From NCBI GenBank assembly GCA_963707275.1, contig CAVPPH010000014.1, forward strand, positions 1 through 64,000: 64,000 nucleotides of DNA, given 5' to 3'. The notes under the pieces are model-generated. The model was given only the letters and a program-made list of their open reading frames with translations. It searched no databases and was not told the DNA's origin. Below are positions 25,640 to 34,288 of this stretch, one piece after another; position 1 is the stretch's first letter; each line of letters opens with the position of its first letter. A program made the position numbers and the translations under genes. Origin of the DNA: JACKBK01 sp963707275. Its GTDB lineage: Bacteria; Chloroflexota; Anaerolineae; JAAEKA01.

Positions 25640-28600
25640 ATGCCCACAAAACGATACACTGTCGCCACTGATGCCGTCCGTGCCCTGGAAGCTGACCTGC
25701 GCCGCGCTGGCCTCCAGGACGTCCGTTTCGACCCCGCCAGCCGCGTGCTCTATAGCACCGACGCCAGCCTGTATCAGATCGAGCCGATTGGTGTAGTCAT
25801 CCCGCGCGACGAAGCCGAGATTGTCGCGGTGATCGACGTCTGCGCGCGCCACGGCGCGCCGGTGCTGCCGCGCGGCGGCGGCACCAGCCTGGCCGGCCAG
25901 ACCGTCGGTCACGCCGTCGTGCTGGACACCTCGCGCCACCTGAACCGCGTGCTGGAGCTCAACCGGGAGGAAGGTTGGATACGCTGCCAGCCGGGCCTGG
26001 TGCTGGATCACCTCAACGCGGCCGCGCGGCCGGCTGGCCTGATGCTCGGCCCGGACCCGGCCAGCGGCAGCCGCGCTACGGTGGGCGGCACGGTGGGCAA
26101 CAACGGCACGGGCGCGCACTCGATCCTCTACGGCATGATCGCCGACAATGTGCTGGCCGTGCGCGCAGTGTTGAACGACGGCAGTGTGGCGACTTTCGAC
26201 GACCGCTTCGACGCGACAGCCGCGACGCAGGGCGCGCGTGCGTCGGCCATCGCCGCAGGTCTGGACAGCATTCTCGACACCTGGGGCGACGACATCCGTC
26301 GCGACTTTCCGCGCCATTGGCGCCGCGCCAGCGGTTACAACCTTGACCGCCTGCTGAATGCCGCCGCGCCCAATCCGGCGCAGTTGATCGCCGGTTCCGA
26401 GGGCACGCTGGCCTTTATGACCGAAGTCACCTTGCGGCTGGTTCCCCGTCCGCCTGGCGCGGTTCTGGGAATCGTCCATTTCGACGATCTGGTCGCGGCG
26501 GCCGAGGCCACGCCGGCCATTTTGGAACTCCGGCCGTCAGCGGTAGAGCTGATGGACCGGATGCTGCTGGACCTGTGCCGCCGCCAACCGGAGTTTGCCC
26601 GGCAATTGACCTTCGTGGCCGGCGATCCGGCCGGGGTGCTCGCAGTCGAGTTCTACGTTGCCAGCGAGGCCGAGGGGCGCGCCCGGCTGGACGAGCTGCG
26701 TGCCCAGTTGGTGCGGCACGGAGTTTATGGCGCAGTGGTGGATGTGTTCGATCCGCCAGGTCAGGCAAATGTATGGGCGGTGCGCAAGGCCGGGCTGAGC
26801 CTGTTGCTCTCCAAGCGGGGCGACATCAAGCCAGCCGGTTTCATGGAGGACGTGGCGGTGCCGCCCGAACACCTGGCGGACTACGTGCGCGGCGTCCAGC
26901 GCATGTTTGCTGAGTACGGCCTGGAAGCAGCCTTCTACGCTCACGCCAGCGCGGGCTGTCTGCACATCCGCCCGTTGCTGAATCTGAAGACGGCGGCCGA
27001 CATCGCGCTGATGGACGAGATGCAGAGCCGGCTGCTGGCGATGATCCAGCCGGTGGGCGGCGTCCTGAGCGGCGAGCACGGCGACGGCATCAAGCTGACG
27101 CATCTCAACCAGGCGCTGTTCGGGCCTCGTGTCTCCGAGGCGTTTGCGCAGACCAAGCTGCTGTTCGATCCCGACAACCTGTTCAATCCCGGGAAGAAGG
27201 TGCCGGAAGGGACGTTGGAGGCGGTGAGGGAGAGACGGGGAGAGGGAGAGATGGGGAGAGAGGGGGAGAAGGAAAAGAGGGAAACTGTCGAGAGCGGAGT
27301 GGTGGTGCATGTGACGGATGTGGCGGAGTTGAGATATGGGCCGGGGTATAGGACGGTGGAGTTTACGCCGTTGCTGGACTGGTCGGCGGACGGCGGGTTT
27401 GCCGGGGCGGTTGAGATGTGCAACGGGTCGGGCGACTGCCGCCGGCTGACGGGCGTGATGTGTCCCTCGTTTCATGCCACGCTCGAGGAGGAACACAGCA
27501 CCCGCGGCCGCGCCAACTTGCTGCGCACCGCGCTATCCGGCCAGCTCGACGACGACGCCTGGACCAGCGACGCAGTGCATGACGCGCTGGATTTGTGCCT
27601 GGGCTGCAAGGCGTGCAAGGTCGAGTGTCCTTCGTCGGTGGATATGGCGAAGATCAAGACCGAGACGCTGGCGCAGCGCTACGCACGCCACGGGACGCCG
27701 CTGGCTGCCCGGCTGTTCGGCCACATCCATACGCTCAACCGGCTGGCCGCGCCCGTCGCCCCGCTGGCGAATCTGGCGCTGGCCACGCCGCCCGGTCGCT
27801 GGGCAGCTCAGCAAGTCACCAACCTCGCGCCGCAGCGCAGCCTGCCCTCCTTTGCGCCTCGGCCCTTCACGGCCTGGTTCGCGAAACACTTGGCTGCCTC
27901 CCAGTCGCCACTCCCCACCCCCCACCCCCCACGCCCCCTCGTCTTCCTCTACCCCGACACGTTCACCAACTTCAACTATCCGAAAGTCGGAATAGCTGCG
28001 GTGCGCGTGCTGGAGGCGGCCGGGTTCGAGGTGCAGCTTGCGCCGCAGGCGTGTTGTGGCCGGCCGATGCTGAGCCAGGGTTTGATCGAGGATGCCCGCC
28101 GCCAGGCGCGTCGCAACGTGGAGAACCTCTATCCGCTGGCCGCGCAGGGATACCCGATCCTGATCTGCGAGCCAAGCTGCGCCAGCGCGTTTCACGAGGA
28201 GTACCACGACCTGCTGCCGGGCGACGCACGGGTCGACGTGGTCGCGCAGCAGGTGTATCTCATCGACGACTGGCTGGCGGAACAGATCGCGGCGGGCTTG
28301 CGGCTTCCGCTGCGGTCACTGGGCCGGCCGGTGCTGTTCCATGGCCACTGTCACCAGAAGGCGTCGACCGGCGTCAGCGGGTCGCTGGCCGTGCTGCGCG
28401 CCCTGCCCGGTCAGCCGGCTGAGTTGATCGACGCCGGCTGCTGCGGCATGGCGGGCGCGTTCGGCTACACGGCTGACCACTACGCCGTCTCTGAGGCTGT
28501 GGCGCGTGACCGACTCGTCCCGGCCATCGACGCCGCGCCCGACGCGCTGATCTGCGCCGACGGCGCCAGTTGCCGCCAGCAGATCGAGCATTTCACCGGC

Positions 28601-28648
28601 CGCCCAGCACTGCACGCGGTTGAAATCCTGGCCGCCGCTGTGCCATAA
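25640..28648 (+). CDS. FAD-linked oxidase / Fe-S / CCG-domain fusion (D-2-hydroxyacid dehydrogenase type)
   Basis: 1002 aa. Residues ~1-520: FAD_binding_4 and FAD-oxidase C (VLPRGGGTSLAGQTVGHAVV; LMLGPDPASGSRATVGGTVG; GVLSGEHGDGIKLTH; LFDPDNLFNPGKK), as in glycolate or D-lactate oxidase GlcD. Residues ~600-690: a ferredoxin region with GVMCPSF and CLGCKACKVECPSSVDMAK. Residues ~770-1000: two CCG motifs of GlcF/HdrB type (QACCGRPMLSQG, HGHCHQK, DAGCCGMAGAFGY). The architecture matches YdiJ-type 2-hydroxyacid dehydrogenases reducing quinone. Two low-complexity linkers join the parts: an Arg/Glu/Gly/Lys-rich one from a polypurine tract (27225-27295) and a Pro-rich one (27895-27945). Confidence 0.85.
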   Translation: MPTKRYTVATDAVRALEADLRRAGLQDVRFDPASRVLYSTDASLYQIEPIGVVIPRDEAEIVAVIDVCARHGAPVLPRGGGTSLAGQTVGHAVVLDTSRHLNRVLELNREEGWIRCQPGLVLDHLNAAARPAGLMLGPDPASGSRATVGGTVGNNGTGAHSILYGMIADNVLAVRAVLNDGSVATFDDRFDATAATQGARASAIAAGLDSILDTWGDDIRRDFPRHWRRASGYNLDRLLNAAAPNPAQLIAGSEGTLAFMTEVTLRLVPRPPGAVLGIVHFDDLVAAAEATPAILELRPSAVELMDRMLLDLCRRQPEFARQLTFVAGDPAGVLAVEFYVASEAEGRARLDELRAQLVRHGVYGAVVDVFDPPGQANVWAVRKAGLSLLLSKRGDIKPAGFMEDVAVPPEHLADYVRGVQRMFAEYGLEAAFYAHASAGCLHIRPLLNLKTAADIALMDEMQSRLLAMIQPVGGVLSGEHGDGIKLTHLNQALFGPRVSEAFAQTKLLFDPDNLFNPGKKVPEGTLEAVRERRGEGEMGREGEKEKRETVESGVVVHVTDVAELRYGPGYRTVEFTPLLDWSADGGFAGAVEMCNGSGDCRRLTGVMCPSFHATLEEEHSTRGRANLLRTALSGQLDDDAWTSDAVHDALDLCLGCKACKVECPSSVDMAKIKTETLAQRYARHGTPLAARLFGHIHTLNRLAAPVAPLANLALATPPGRWAAQQVTNLAPQRSLPSFAPRPFTAWFAKHLAASQSPLPTPHPPRPLVFLYPDTFTNFNYPKVGIAAVRVLEAAGFEVQLAPQACCGRPMLSQGLIEDARRQARRNVENLYPLAAQGYPILICEPSCASAFHEEYHDLLPGDARVDVVAQQVYLIDDWLAEQIAAGLRLPLRSLGRPVLFHGHCHQKASTGVSGSLAVLRALPGQPAELIDAGCCGMAGAFGYTADHYAVSEAVARDRLVPAIDAAPDALICADGASCRQQIEHFTGRPALHAVEILAAAVP
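27225..27295 (+). repeat. In-frame polypurine tract within the dehydrogenase fusion
   Basis: About 70 bases almost only G and A (GAGAGACGGGGAGAGGGAGA...). It encodes a charged linker (RERRGEGEMGREGEKEKRE) between the flavin and Fe-S halves. Confidence 0.7.
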
Positions 28649-28689
28649 CCACGCTCCTTTCGGATATTTTCGACAGGATTAACAGGATT

Positions 28690-28770
28690 TCACCTCTCTC
28701 CATCTCCCCCTCTCCTTTCCCTCTTTTCCTTCCCTTTCTTCATTTCCCTCCCTCCTTTCACCCTTTTCAT
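28690..28770 (-). repeat. Polypyrimidine/polypurine tract before the kinase gene
   Basis: About 80 bases nearly all C/T on the plus strand. The complementary strand resembles the tract at 10314-10370 (GGAGGGAAATGAAG type). Confidence 0.6.
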
Positions 28771-28819
28771 GACGCCGGTCATATGATCGCGCGCCAATTC
28801 GTGATAGCATGAGGACGCT

Positions 28820-30952
28820 ATGAATCCCATCTCGGCGTTCTTCGTGCGCAATATCATCGCCGTCTTCTTCTTCTACGGGCTGGCGTTCTTTGCCATGGGA
28901 CTGGCGCTGTTGCTGGCCAGCCGGCGCACCTCGGAGTTTACCTTTGCGCGCGCCATCATCCCGCTGGCGATTTTCGGCATTCTGCATGGGCTGCACGAGT
29001 GGGTCGAGATGTACCAGAAGATCGCGACGCTGACCGGCGGCTATGTGCCGACCGTGGCGCATGAGGTGTCGCGGTTGGCGATACTGGTGGCGTCGTTTGC
29101 CGTGCTGGCGGCTTTCGGTTTCACCCTGGTGAACCGGCCCCGGCAGAAGTGGTCGCGCATCTGGCTGCCGGTAGCCGCCATGATCGCCATCTGGATGGTC
29201 GCGGTCGCGGCCGCGGCGTTGGTGACACGGGCCACACCCGGTGAGGTGGTGGCGCAGGCGGACGTCCTCTCACGCTACACGCTGGGCATCCCGGCTGCGC
29301 TGCTGGGCGCCTGGGCGTTGATGACCCAGCAGCGCACCTTCCGCGAGCACGAGATGCCCCAGTTTGGCCGCGATCTGGTTTGGGCCACGACGGCGTTGCT
29401 GCTCTACGGCGTGGTGGGGCAGATCTTCGTGCGCAAGACCGCGCTCTTCCCTTCGACTGTTATCAACAGCGAGCTGTTCTTGCAGTGGTTTGGCGTGCCG
29501 GTCCAGCTCTTCCGCGGCGTGATGGCGGCCATGCTGGCGGTTTTCATGATCCGCGCGCTGAACGCGTTCGACATCGAGAACGACCGTCGCCTGGAGACCG
29601 CCAACCAGGCGCGGCTGGATGCGCAGGCCAACGCGCTGGAGACTGAGCGGCGCATCAGCCGCGAACGCCAGCGTCTCAACGCCGAGCTGCGCCAGACGGC
29701 GCGCGAACTGGGACTGCTGCTGGAGCTTTCCAACCTGCTGGCCCGCCCGCTGGCATTGCAGGACCGGCTGGATGGGGTGTTGCAGCGGTTACTGTTCACG
29801 CTTGGTTTCGCCGACGCCGGCTTGATCCTGCTGCGCGCCCGTAGCAGCGGCGAGATCGGCGTACGCGCTGCCGGCGGATACGGCGATACGCACAACGGGC
29901 AAGGTGCGGGACCAGGCATCGCGCGGCGAAAACAGTCTGAGGATCTGGGCCGGCGCTGCGTGCTGCTGGGGGCGGCGTTGTGCCAACATGCCGACGGTGA
30001 GATTCTGGAGGTTTCGCTACAGGAGGCCGCCGAGGATGCCCCGTGCCAGCGGCATCCCAGCCCGATTGTGATTGCCGCGGTGCCGCTGGTCAGCCGCGTT
30101 CAGATTATCGGCAGTCTTGTACTGGCGCAGTCGGCAGGTGACCAGCAGCGCATGACGCTGGATGACATTGAACTGCTGCTGGCGGTCGCGCAGCAGCTTG
30201 GCCTGTCCATCGAAAACGCACGGCTGACCCAGGACGCCCAGGAGCGTGAGCGGGTGCTGGCCGACCTGTTGCATCAAGTGGTGGAAGCGCAGGAGACGGA
30301 GCGGCAGCGTATTGCCCGCGAATTGCACGATGCCACCGGCCAGGCGCTGACGGCCATCGCGCTGGGGCTGCGCGGTATGGAGTCGCAACTGGAACGCGGA
30401 TCGGCCGACAGCACCGTGCTGACCTCGCAGGTGCGCGAGATCAAGTCCTTCAGCACCAACGCGCTGGGCGAGTTGCGCCAGATTATCTCTGACCTGCGCC
30501 CGCCGATTTTGGACGACATGGGACTGGCTGCGGCGCTGAAGTGGTACGTTCAGGGCTTCGAGGGGCGGCGCGGCATTGCGGGCACATTCATTTTGGACGG
30601 TGAGCCGTTGCGTCTGCCGTCCGAATTTGAAACCGTCCTGTTTCGGGTCGCCCAGGAGGCGCTGACCAATGTCGCGAAGCACGCCGGCGCGTCGGCTGTG
30701 ACGGTCATGCTGCGCTTTGCGCCCGGGATGGTCTGCCTGCTGGTTGAGGACGATGGCCGGGGCTTCGACGCCAACGCCCGCGGTCTGGGCGGCTGGGGCT
30801 TGTTGGGCATGCAGGAACGGGCATCGCTGCTGGGCGGGCAGTGCCTGATCGACTCAAAGCCGGGCGAGGGAACGCGGGTCTGGACCACGGCGCCCTTGCC
30901 GGCCGAAACGTTGGAGACAGACTATGACGCCAGTGAAGTTGTTGTTGGTTGA
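28820..30952 (+). CDS. Membrane sensor histidine kinase, NarL-partner (HisKA_3) family
   Basis: 710 aa. Residues ~1-255 form a seven-helix membrane sensor beginning MNPISAFFVRNIIAVFFFYG with the motif LHGLHEW. A coiled coil follows (~265-320), then a GAF-like domain (~330-480: LQDRLDGVLQRLLFTLGFAD). The kinase core has the phospho-acceptor His in ERQRIARELHDATGQALTAI and ATPase motifs NVAKHAGA, VEDDGRGFDA, GLGGWGLLGM. The sensor half is paralogous to the kinase at 44515. The gene overlaps its response regulator by 29 bp. Confidence 0.9.
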   Translation: MNPISAFFVRNIIAVFFFYGLAFFAMGLALLLASRRTSEFTFARAIIPLAIFGILHGLHEWVEMYQKIATLTGGYVPTVAHEVSRLAILVASFAVLAAFGFTLVNRPRQKWSRIWLPVAAMIAIWMVAVAAAALVTRATPGEVVAQADVLSRYTLGIPAALLGAWALMTQQRTFREHEMPQFGRDLVWATTALLLYGVVGQIFVRKTALFPSTVINSELFLQWFGVPVQLFRGVMAAMLAVFMIRALNAFDIENDRRLETANQARLDAQANALETERRISRERQRLNAELRQTARELGLLLELSNLLARPLALQDRLDGVLQRLLFTLGFADAGLILLRARSSGEIGVRAAGGYGDTHNGQGAGPGIARRKQSEDLGRRCVLLGAALCQHADGEILEVSLQEAAEDAPCQRHPSPIVIAAVPLVSRVQIIGSLVLAQSAGDQQRMTLDDIELLLAVAQQLGLSIENARLTQDAQERERVLADLLHQVVEAQETERQRIARELHDATGQALTAIALGLRGMESQLERGSADSTVLTSQVREIKSFSTNALGELRQIISDLRPPILDDMGLAAALKWYVQGFEGRRGIAGTFILDGEPLRLPSEFETVLFRVAQEALTNVAKHAGASAVTVMLRFAPGMVCLLVEDDGRGFDANARGLGGWGLLGMQERASLLGGQCLIDSKPGEGTRVWTTAPLPAETLETDYDASEVVVG

Positions 30953-31586
30953 CGACCACGAGATCGTGCGCGCCGGGCTGCGCATGCTGTTCAGCGCCGA
31001 GCCGGATGTGCAGATCGTCGGCGAAGCTGCCAGCGGCCGCGAGGCCATCGAGCAGGTTACGAAACTCGCGCCGGACGTGGTGCTGATGGATGTGGCGATG
31101 CCCGACATGAACGGCATCGAAGCGACCCGGCGAATCAAGGAGGCGTTCCCAAAGGTCGCGGTGCTGGCGTTGACGATGCATGAGGACGAGGAGTATTTCT
31201 TCGAGATGCTCAGCGCGGGCGCGTCGGGCTACGTGCCGAAGCGGGCCGCGCCAGATGACCTGCTTTCAGCGATCCGCGTCGTCAACCAGGGTGAGGTATT
31301 CATTTATCCCAGCATGGCCAGGTTGCTGGTGAAGGACTTCTTGCGGCGGGCCGAGGATACAACGCCTCCCGATACGGAACTGCTGACGCCGCGGGAACAC
31401 GAGGTGTTGGGCTGGATTGCGGAGGGACTGACCAACCGCGAGATCGCCGAGCGGCTGGTGATCAGCTTCAAAACCGTGGACCGTCACCGCGAAAACATCA
31501 TGCGCAAGCTGAATCTGCACAACCGGGTCGAACTGGTACGCTATGCCATCGAGAAGGGGCTGATCCCGGTGGGTTCGGACGGGTGA
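30924..31586 (+). CDS. NarL/FixJ-family response regulator
   Basis: 220 aa. Receiver: KLLLVDDHEIVRAGLRMLFS with the acidic pair, phospho-acceptor Asp in DVVLMDVAMPDMNGIEATRR, and the VLALTMHEDEEYFFEML and VPKRAAP signature. LuxR-type HTH: LTPREHEVLGWIAEGLTNRE, IAERLVISFKTVDRHRENIM. It overlaps the kinase gene, so both are coproduced. Its likely targets include the redox genes downstream, where a GGTAATT palindrome recurs (inference). Confidence 0.93.
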   Translation: MTPVKLLLVDDHEIVRAGLRMLFSAEPDVQIVGEAASGREAIEQVTKLAPDVVLMDVAMPDMNGIEATRRIKEAFPKVAVLALTMHEDEEYFFEMLSAGASGYVPKRAAPDDLLSAIRVVNQGEVFIYPSMARLLVKDFLRRAEDTTPPDTELLTPREHEVLGWIAEGLTNREIAERLVISFKTVDRHRENIMRKLNLHNRVELVRYAIEKGLIPVGSDG

Positions 31587-31599
31587 GCGGTGATCGGTA

Positions 31600-31640
31600 A
31601 GCAGTGAACAGTGAACAGTGAACAGTCAGCAGTCAACAGA
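31600..31640 (+). repeat. Short tandem repeat CAGTGAA x3 and degenerate units
   Basis: CAGTGAACAGTGAACAGTGAA (31602-31622) plus GTCAGCAGTCAACAG directly after. Intergenic simple repeat after the response regulator. Confidence 0.6.
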
Positions 31641-31669
31641 GCGAAAGCCGCGGCTATAGGGCAAAGATG

Positions 31670-31681
31670 GGGTAATTACCC
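31670..31681. promoter_or_regulatory. Perfect 12-bp palindrome GGGTAATTACCC next to a promoter
   Basis: The palindrome abuts a candidate -35 (TTGAAT 31684-31689) and is centred near -43.5 from the predicted start site. GGTAATT-containing relatives lie at 37687 and 44443. NarL-type regulators bind TACYYMT/AKRRGTA heptamers; GGGTA/TACCC resembles parts of these. Confidence 0.5.
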
Positions 31682-31683
31682 GA

Positions 31684-31712
31684 TTGAATCTGAGGTCTGC
31701 CCATGATATGCT
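31684..31712 (+). promoter_or_regulatory. Promoter of the two-CW / octahaem genes
   Basis: TTGAAT (31684-31689), 17 bp, TATGCT (31707-31712). The expected start site falls at about 31719, the ATG itself, so the message may be leaderless, although GGAG also lies just before it. Confidence 0.45.
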
Positions 31713-31718
31713 GGAGTC

Positions 31719-32150
31719 ATGGAAAGCCTGACAAACATCTGGTCAATTGCATTGCTCTTTGTCCTGCGCCTGGGCGTGCCGTTGCTGGTCACTCTGGCTC
31801 TCGCCTACCTTCTCAAGCGGTTGGATGCCCGCTGGCAGGCCGAGGCCAGGGAAGAGCGCCGCTCCAGGGAAGCCGCGGCTGCCAGCAAGCCGGTGACAGT
31901 CCCGAAGGCTGTCGGGCAACGCCCGCTTCAGCCGCTGATTGCTCTGGACTCGTCTGGCGCGCTGCCCTGCTGGATGGTCAAGGGTTGCACCGATGCGATG
32001 CGAGCCGCCTGCGCCGCGACACACCAACCCACCGTCCCTTGCTGGCAGGCCCGCACGACTGCCGAAGGGCGGCTGCCGGCGGAGTGCAAGGGCTGCGACC
32101 AGCACATTCCGATGCCGTACGTGATGACCGAAACGAGGATGCTGCATTAG
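31719..32150 (+). CDS. Membrane-anchored two-CW-type cysteine-rich protein
   Basis: 143 aa. One N-terminal membrane helix (IALLFVLRLGVPLLVTLALAYL), a basic/charged stretch (KRLDARWQAEAREERR), then a Cys-rich domain with LPCWMVKGCTDAMRAACAA and PCWQARTTAEGR, CKGCD. The CW...C...C...PCW...C..C pattern matches proteins called two-CW domain proteins, often near cytochromes; biochemical function is unknown. The helix VLRLGVP is shared with the 42-aa peptide at 37353-37481. Followed 7 bp later by an octahaem cytochrome gene. Confidence 0.7.
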   Translation: MESLTNIWSIALLFVLRLGVPLLVTLALAYLLKRLDARWQAEAREERRSREAAAASKPVTVPKAVGQRPLQPLIALDSSGALPCWMVKGCTDAMRAACAATHQPTVPCWQARTTAEGRLPAECKGCDQHIPMPYVMTETRMLH

Positions 32151-32157
32151 CGGACCG

Positions 32158-32928
32158 ATGAACATTCCCGCAAAGACCCGGTGGCGTCGCCTCAGCCCGT
32201 GGATGGCGATCCTCCTGACAGCGCTGATTGGCTCGGCGACCATTCTGCTCACGGCTCTTTTGCAGCCGGGAGCAGTTGTGGTTGCCGGTGACTCGCTGGG
32301 CGCCGCTGCCAGCGCTGTGGGAGCGTTCCAGGGTCCGCAGCACTGCGCCGAATGCCACGCCGCCGAGTTCTACTCATGGGCGGGGACGACCCACGCGCAG
32401 GCCTCTTTCGATCCGATCTTTCAGGCCTATCTCCAGGGGGTCGAGAACCAGGGCGAGTGTTTTGCCTGTCACACCACCGGGTACAACACACAGACCGGCC
32501 AGTTTGTCACTGCCGGCGTGACCTGTGAGTCGTGCCACGGGCCGTATCGCGACGACCATCCTGGCCAGAGCATGGAGATCGCCACCGCGGACGAACTGTG
32601 TGGCACCTGTCACAAGAGTACGGTCGCCGAGTGGCGCACGAGCAACCACGGCCAGGCCGGCATCGCCTGCGTCGCCTGCCACGAAGTACACAGCCAGAAG
32701 ACGCATATGCAGACCAACAGCGACGCCCTCTGCGCCGGTTGCCATGTGCGTGACGCGGAGGATTCCCTCCATCAGGCTCATCAGACAGCCGCCGTCGGCT
32801 GCATCAGTTGCCATGTCGCCCGCCCGGCGTTCGATGCCAGCGCGGCGGTCAGCGGCATGGCCGTGACCGGCCACTCCTTCGACGCTGAGCCAGGGGTTTG
32901 CGTCGATTGCCACGCGGATCAACCGTAA
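32158..32928 (+). CDS. Octahaem c-type cytochrome (membrane-anchored, copy 1)
   Basis: 256 aa with one N-terminal signal anchor (WMAILLTALIGSATILLTAL) and eight CXXCH motifs in order: CAECH, CFACH, CESCH, CGTCH, CVACH, CAGCH, CISCH, CVDCH. Segments such as GVTCESCHGPYRDDHPG and AEWRTSNHGQAGIACVACHE resemble cytochrome c554/doubled-CXXCH type proteins. It is paralogous to the octahaem protein at 36350-37313 (GVTCEACHG, AEWQTTAHGEAGVQCIGCH). Probably carries electrons on the outer side of the membrane. No catalytic motif is recognisable. Confidence 0.85.
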   Translation: MNIPAKTRWRRLSPWMAILLTALIGSATILLTALLQPGAVVVAGDSLGAAASAVGAFQGPQHCAECHAAEFYSWAGTTHAQASFDPIFQAYLQGVENQGECFACHTTGYNTQTGQFVTAGVTCESCHGPYRDDHPGQSMEIATADELCGTCHKSTVAEWRTSNHGQAGIACVACHEVHSQKTHMQTNSDALCAGCHVRDAEDSLHQAHQTAAVGCISCHVARPAFDASAAVSGMAVTGHSFDAEPGVCVDCHADQP

Positions 32929-33059
32929 TTCCTCTTTCACCTTCCCGAAAAGTAACTGCTCAGTCTTCACTTTTGCGTGACTCCCGCGGAGGCGGGAACA
33001 CCTGTACTGCGCGCAGGCGCAAGTGTGTCGAGTGAGTTGCCCCGAAAAGTGATTCGCGC

Positions 33060-33088
33060 TTGCATAAGGGGGAGGCACGCGCTATAAT
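33060..33088 (+). promoter_or_regulatory. Strong promoter of the secreted protein gene
   Basis: TTGCAT (33060-33065), 17 bp, TATAAT (33083-33088). The 5' leader is about 155 nt. Confidence 0.65.
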
Positions 33089-33162
33089 CAGCCCGTTCCC
33101 TTCTGGCCGGGAATAACCCGCTTCCTGGCCCCCGCTTGTCTGCCAGCGAAAGGAGAATCCCC

Positions 33163-33180
33163 GTGCTACAGCCACCCTGA
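33163..33180 (+). CDS. Possible five-codon leader ORF
   Basis: A good ribosome site (AAAGGAG) 7 nt before GTG-CTA-CAG-CCA-CCC-TGA in the leader of the next gene. Too short to judge; may be fortuitous. Confidence 0.2.
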   Translation: MLQPP

Positions 33181-33250
33181 TCGGACCCTGGCACAGGTCA
33201 CCCCGTCTCTCCGCTTCGGTTCAGCCCACCTGTTTGGAGGAACATCAACC

Positions 33251-34189
33251 ATGAAACGGACATCAGTTGCTCTGCTTGTTGTTGTCGTGCTGCTGGCGCT
33301 TGTGAGCGTCTCAGTGGCCGGCGCCACCCCGCTTTATCCACCTACTGACGACGGCCCGACCGGTTCTACTGCGCAGTCAGCGCCCGGTCCATTTTCACCC
33401 TCGCCGATCAATCCCGACGCAGTTCTTTGGGACAACGGGCCGCTGGTAAACAGCCCCGGTACCGGACCTGGCGGCTCCGACGAAAGCGTCGCCATGAACA
33501 TCACCTACGGTTTGACCAGCCGTGGTTCAAATGTCAGTGCGCTGGCAAACGCCCAAATCGCCGACAACTTTACCGTTGCCGACAGCGGCGGGTGGAATAT
33601 CACTGGAATCACGTTCTTCATCTACATGGGCGGCGGTCCGCCCACGACGCCCTCGCCTTTTACTGCGATCAACTTCCAGATCTGGGACGGTCCGCCGGAT
33701 GACGCCGGCAGCACAGTGGTGTACGGCGACACGATCACGAATCGTCTGTCCAGCACGACCTGGGCCAACATGTACAGGCGACTGGAGTTTGAGCCGCAGG
33801 ATACGACCCGGCCGGTGTTCTATCTGCAATCTGCTGACAGTTTCACCTTGCCGGCCGGCGACTATTGGCTTGACTGGGAGGCCGATGGCGACGCGCTTTA
33901 CTCCGGTCCCTGGCAGCCGCCAGTGACTATCGACGGCCAGACGTCCACCGGCAACGCCAAGCAGTTCTTTGGTGACGCATGGCAGGAAGTGCTCGACTCG
34001 GGCCTGGGCACGCCGTTAGGCGTTCCGTTCGTCATCGAGGGAACCGTTAATCCGCCGACCGCGGTCACCCTCAGTTCGTTGACCAGCGACAGCGGGAGCA
34101 ATGTGCTCGCGATCTGGTTTGCAATTCTGATGCTGGGCGTGACAGCGTTTGCTGGCCTGACGCTCGGTCGCAGACGCCTTGCTCGCTGA
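33251..34189 (+). CDS. Secreted protein with C-terminal membrane anchor/sorting-like tail
   Basis: 312 aa. Signal peptide (MKRTSVALLVVVVLLALVSV), a beta-rich body (IADNFTVADSGGWNITGITF; FIYMGGGPPTTPSPFTAINF; SADSFTLPAGDYWLDWEADG) resembling secreted Chloroflexota or planctomycete-type surface proteins, then SSLTSDSGSNVLAIWFAILM, a helix and a basic end GRRRLAR. This helix-plus-Arg tail resembles PEP-CTERM/LPXTG-like sorting tails, but no sorting motif is evident. Function unknown. GGAGGAAC precedes the ATG. Confidence 0.7.
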   Translation: MKRTSVALLVVVVLLALVSVSVAGATPLYPPTDDGPTGSTAQSAPGPFSPSPINPDAVLWDNGPLVNSPGTGPGGSDESVAMNITYGLTSRGSNVSALANAQIADNFTVADSGGWNITGITFFIYMGGGPPTTPSPFTAINFQIWDGPPDDAGSTVVYGDTITNRLSSTTWANMYRRLEFEPQDTTRPVFYLQSADSFTLPAGDYWLDWEADGDALYSGPWQPPVTIDGQTSTGNAKQFFGDAWQEVLDSGLGTPLGVPFVIEGTVNPPTAVTLSSLTSDSGSNVLAIWFAILMLGVTAFAGLTLGRRRLAR

Positions 34190-34215
34190 CATTCACTGAC
34201 TTGGTGGTAACAAGA

Positions 34216-34251
34216 ACAGGGCCTCGACCGAGCGTATGGTCGAGGCCCTGT
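34216..34251. terminator. Bidirectional hairpin between convergent genes
   Basis: Perfect 14-bp stem ACAGGGCCTCGACC (34216-34229) / GGTCGAGGCCCTGT (34238-34251), 8-nt loop, between the secreted protein gene and nrfD. No T run. Confidence 0.6.
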
Positions 34252-34288
34252 GTGTGAGAAGCTCGGGGTTGAGACCGAAAGCGCCTGT

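Larger units (their letters stand above)
32929..33250. other. Intergenic region with promoter and a minimal ORF
   Basis: It contains an imperfect GC hairpin (ACTCCCGCGGAGGCGGGA, about 32981-32998), a strong promoter (33060-33088) and a possible five-codon ORF (33163-33180). Otherwise no coding potential is seen. Confidence 0.5.

Noticed and set aside
31600..31640. CRISPR-like repeats
   Set aside because: Only three 7-bp units in direct tandem with no spacers.
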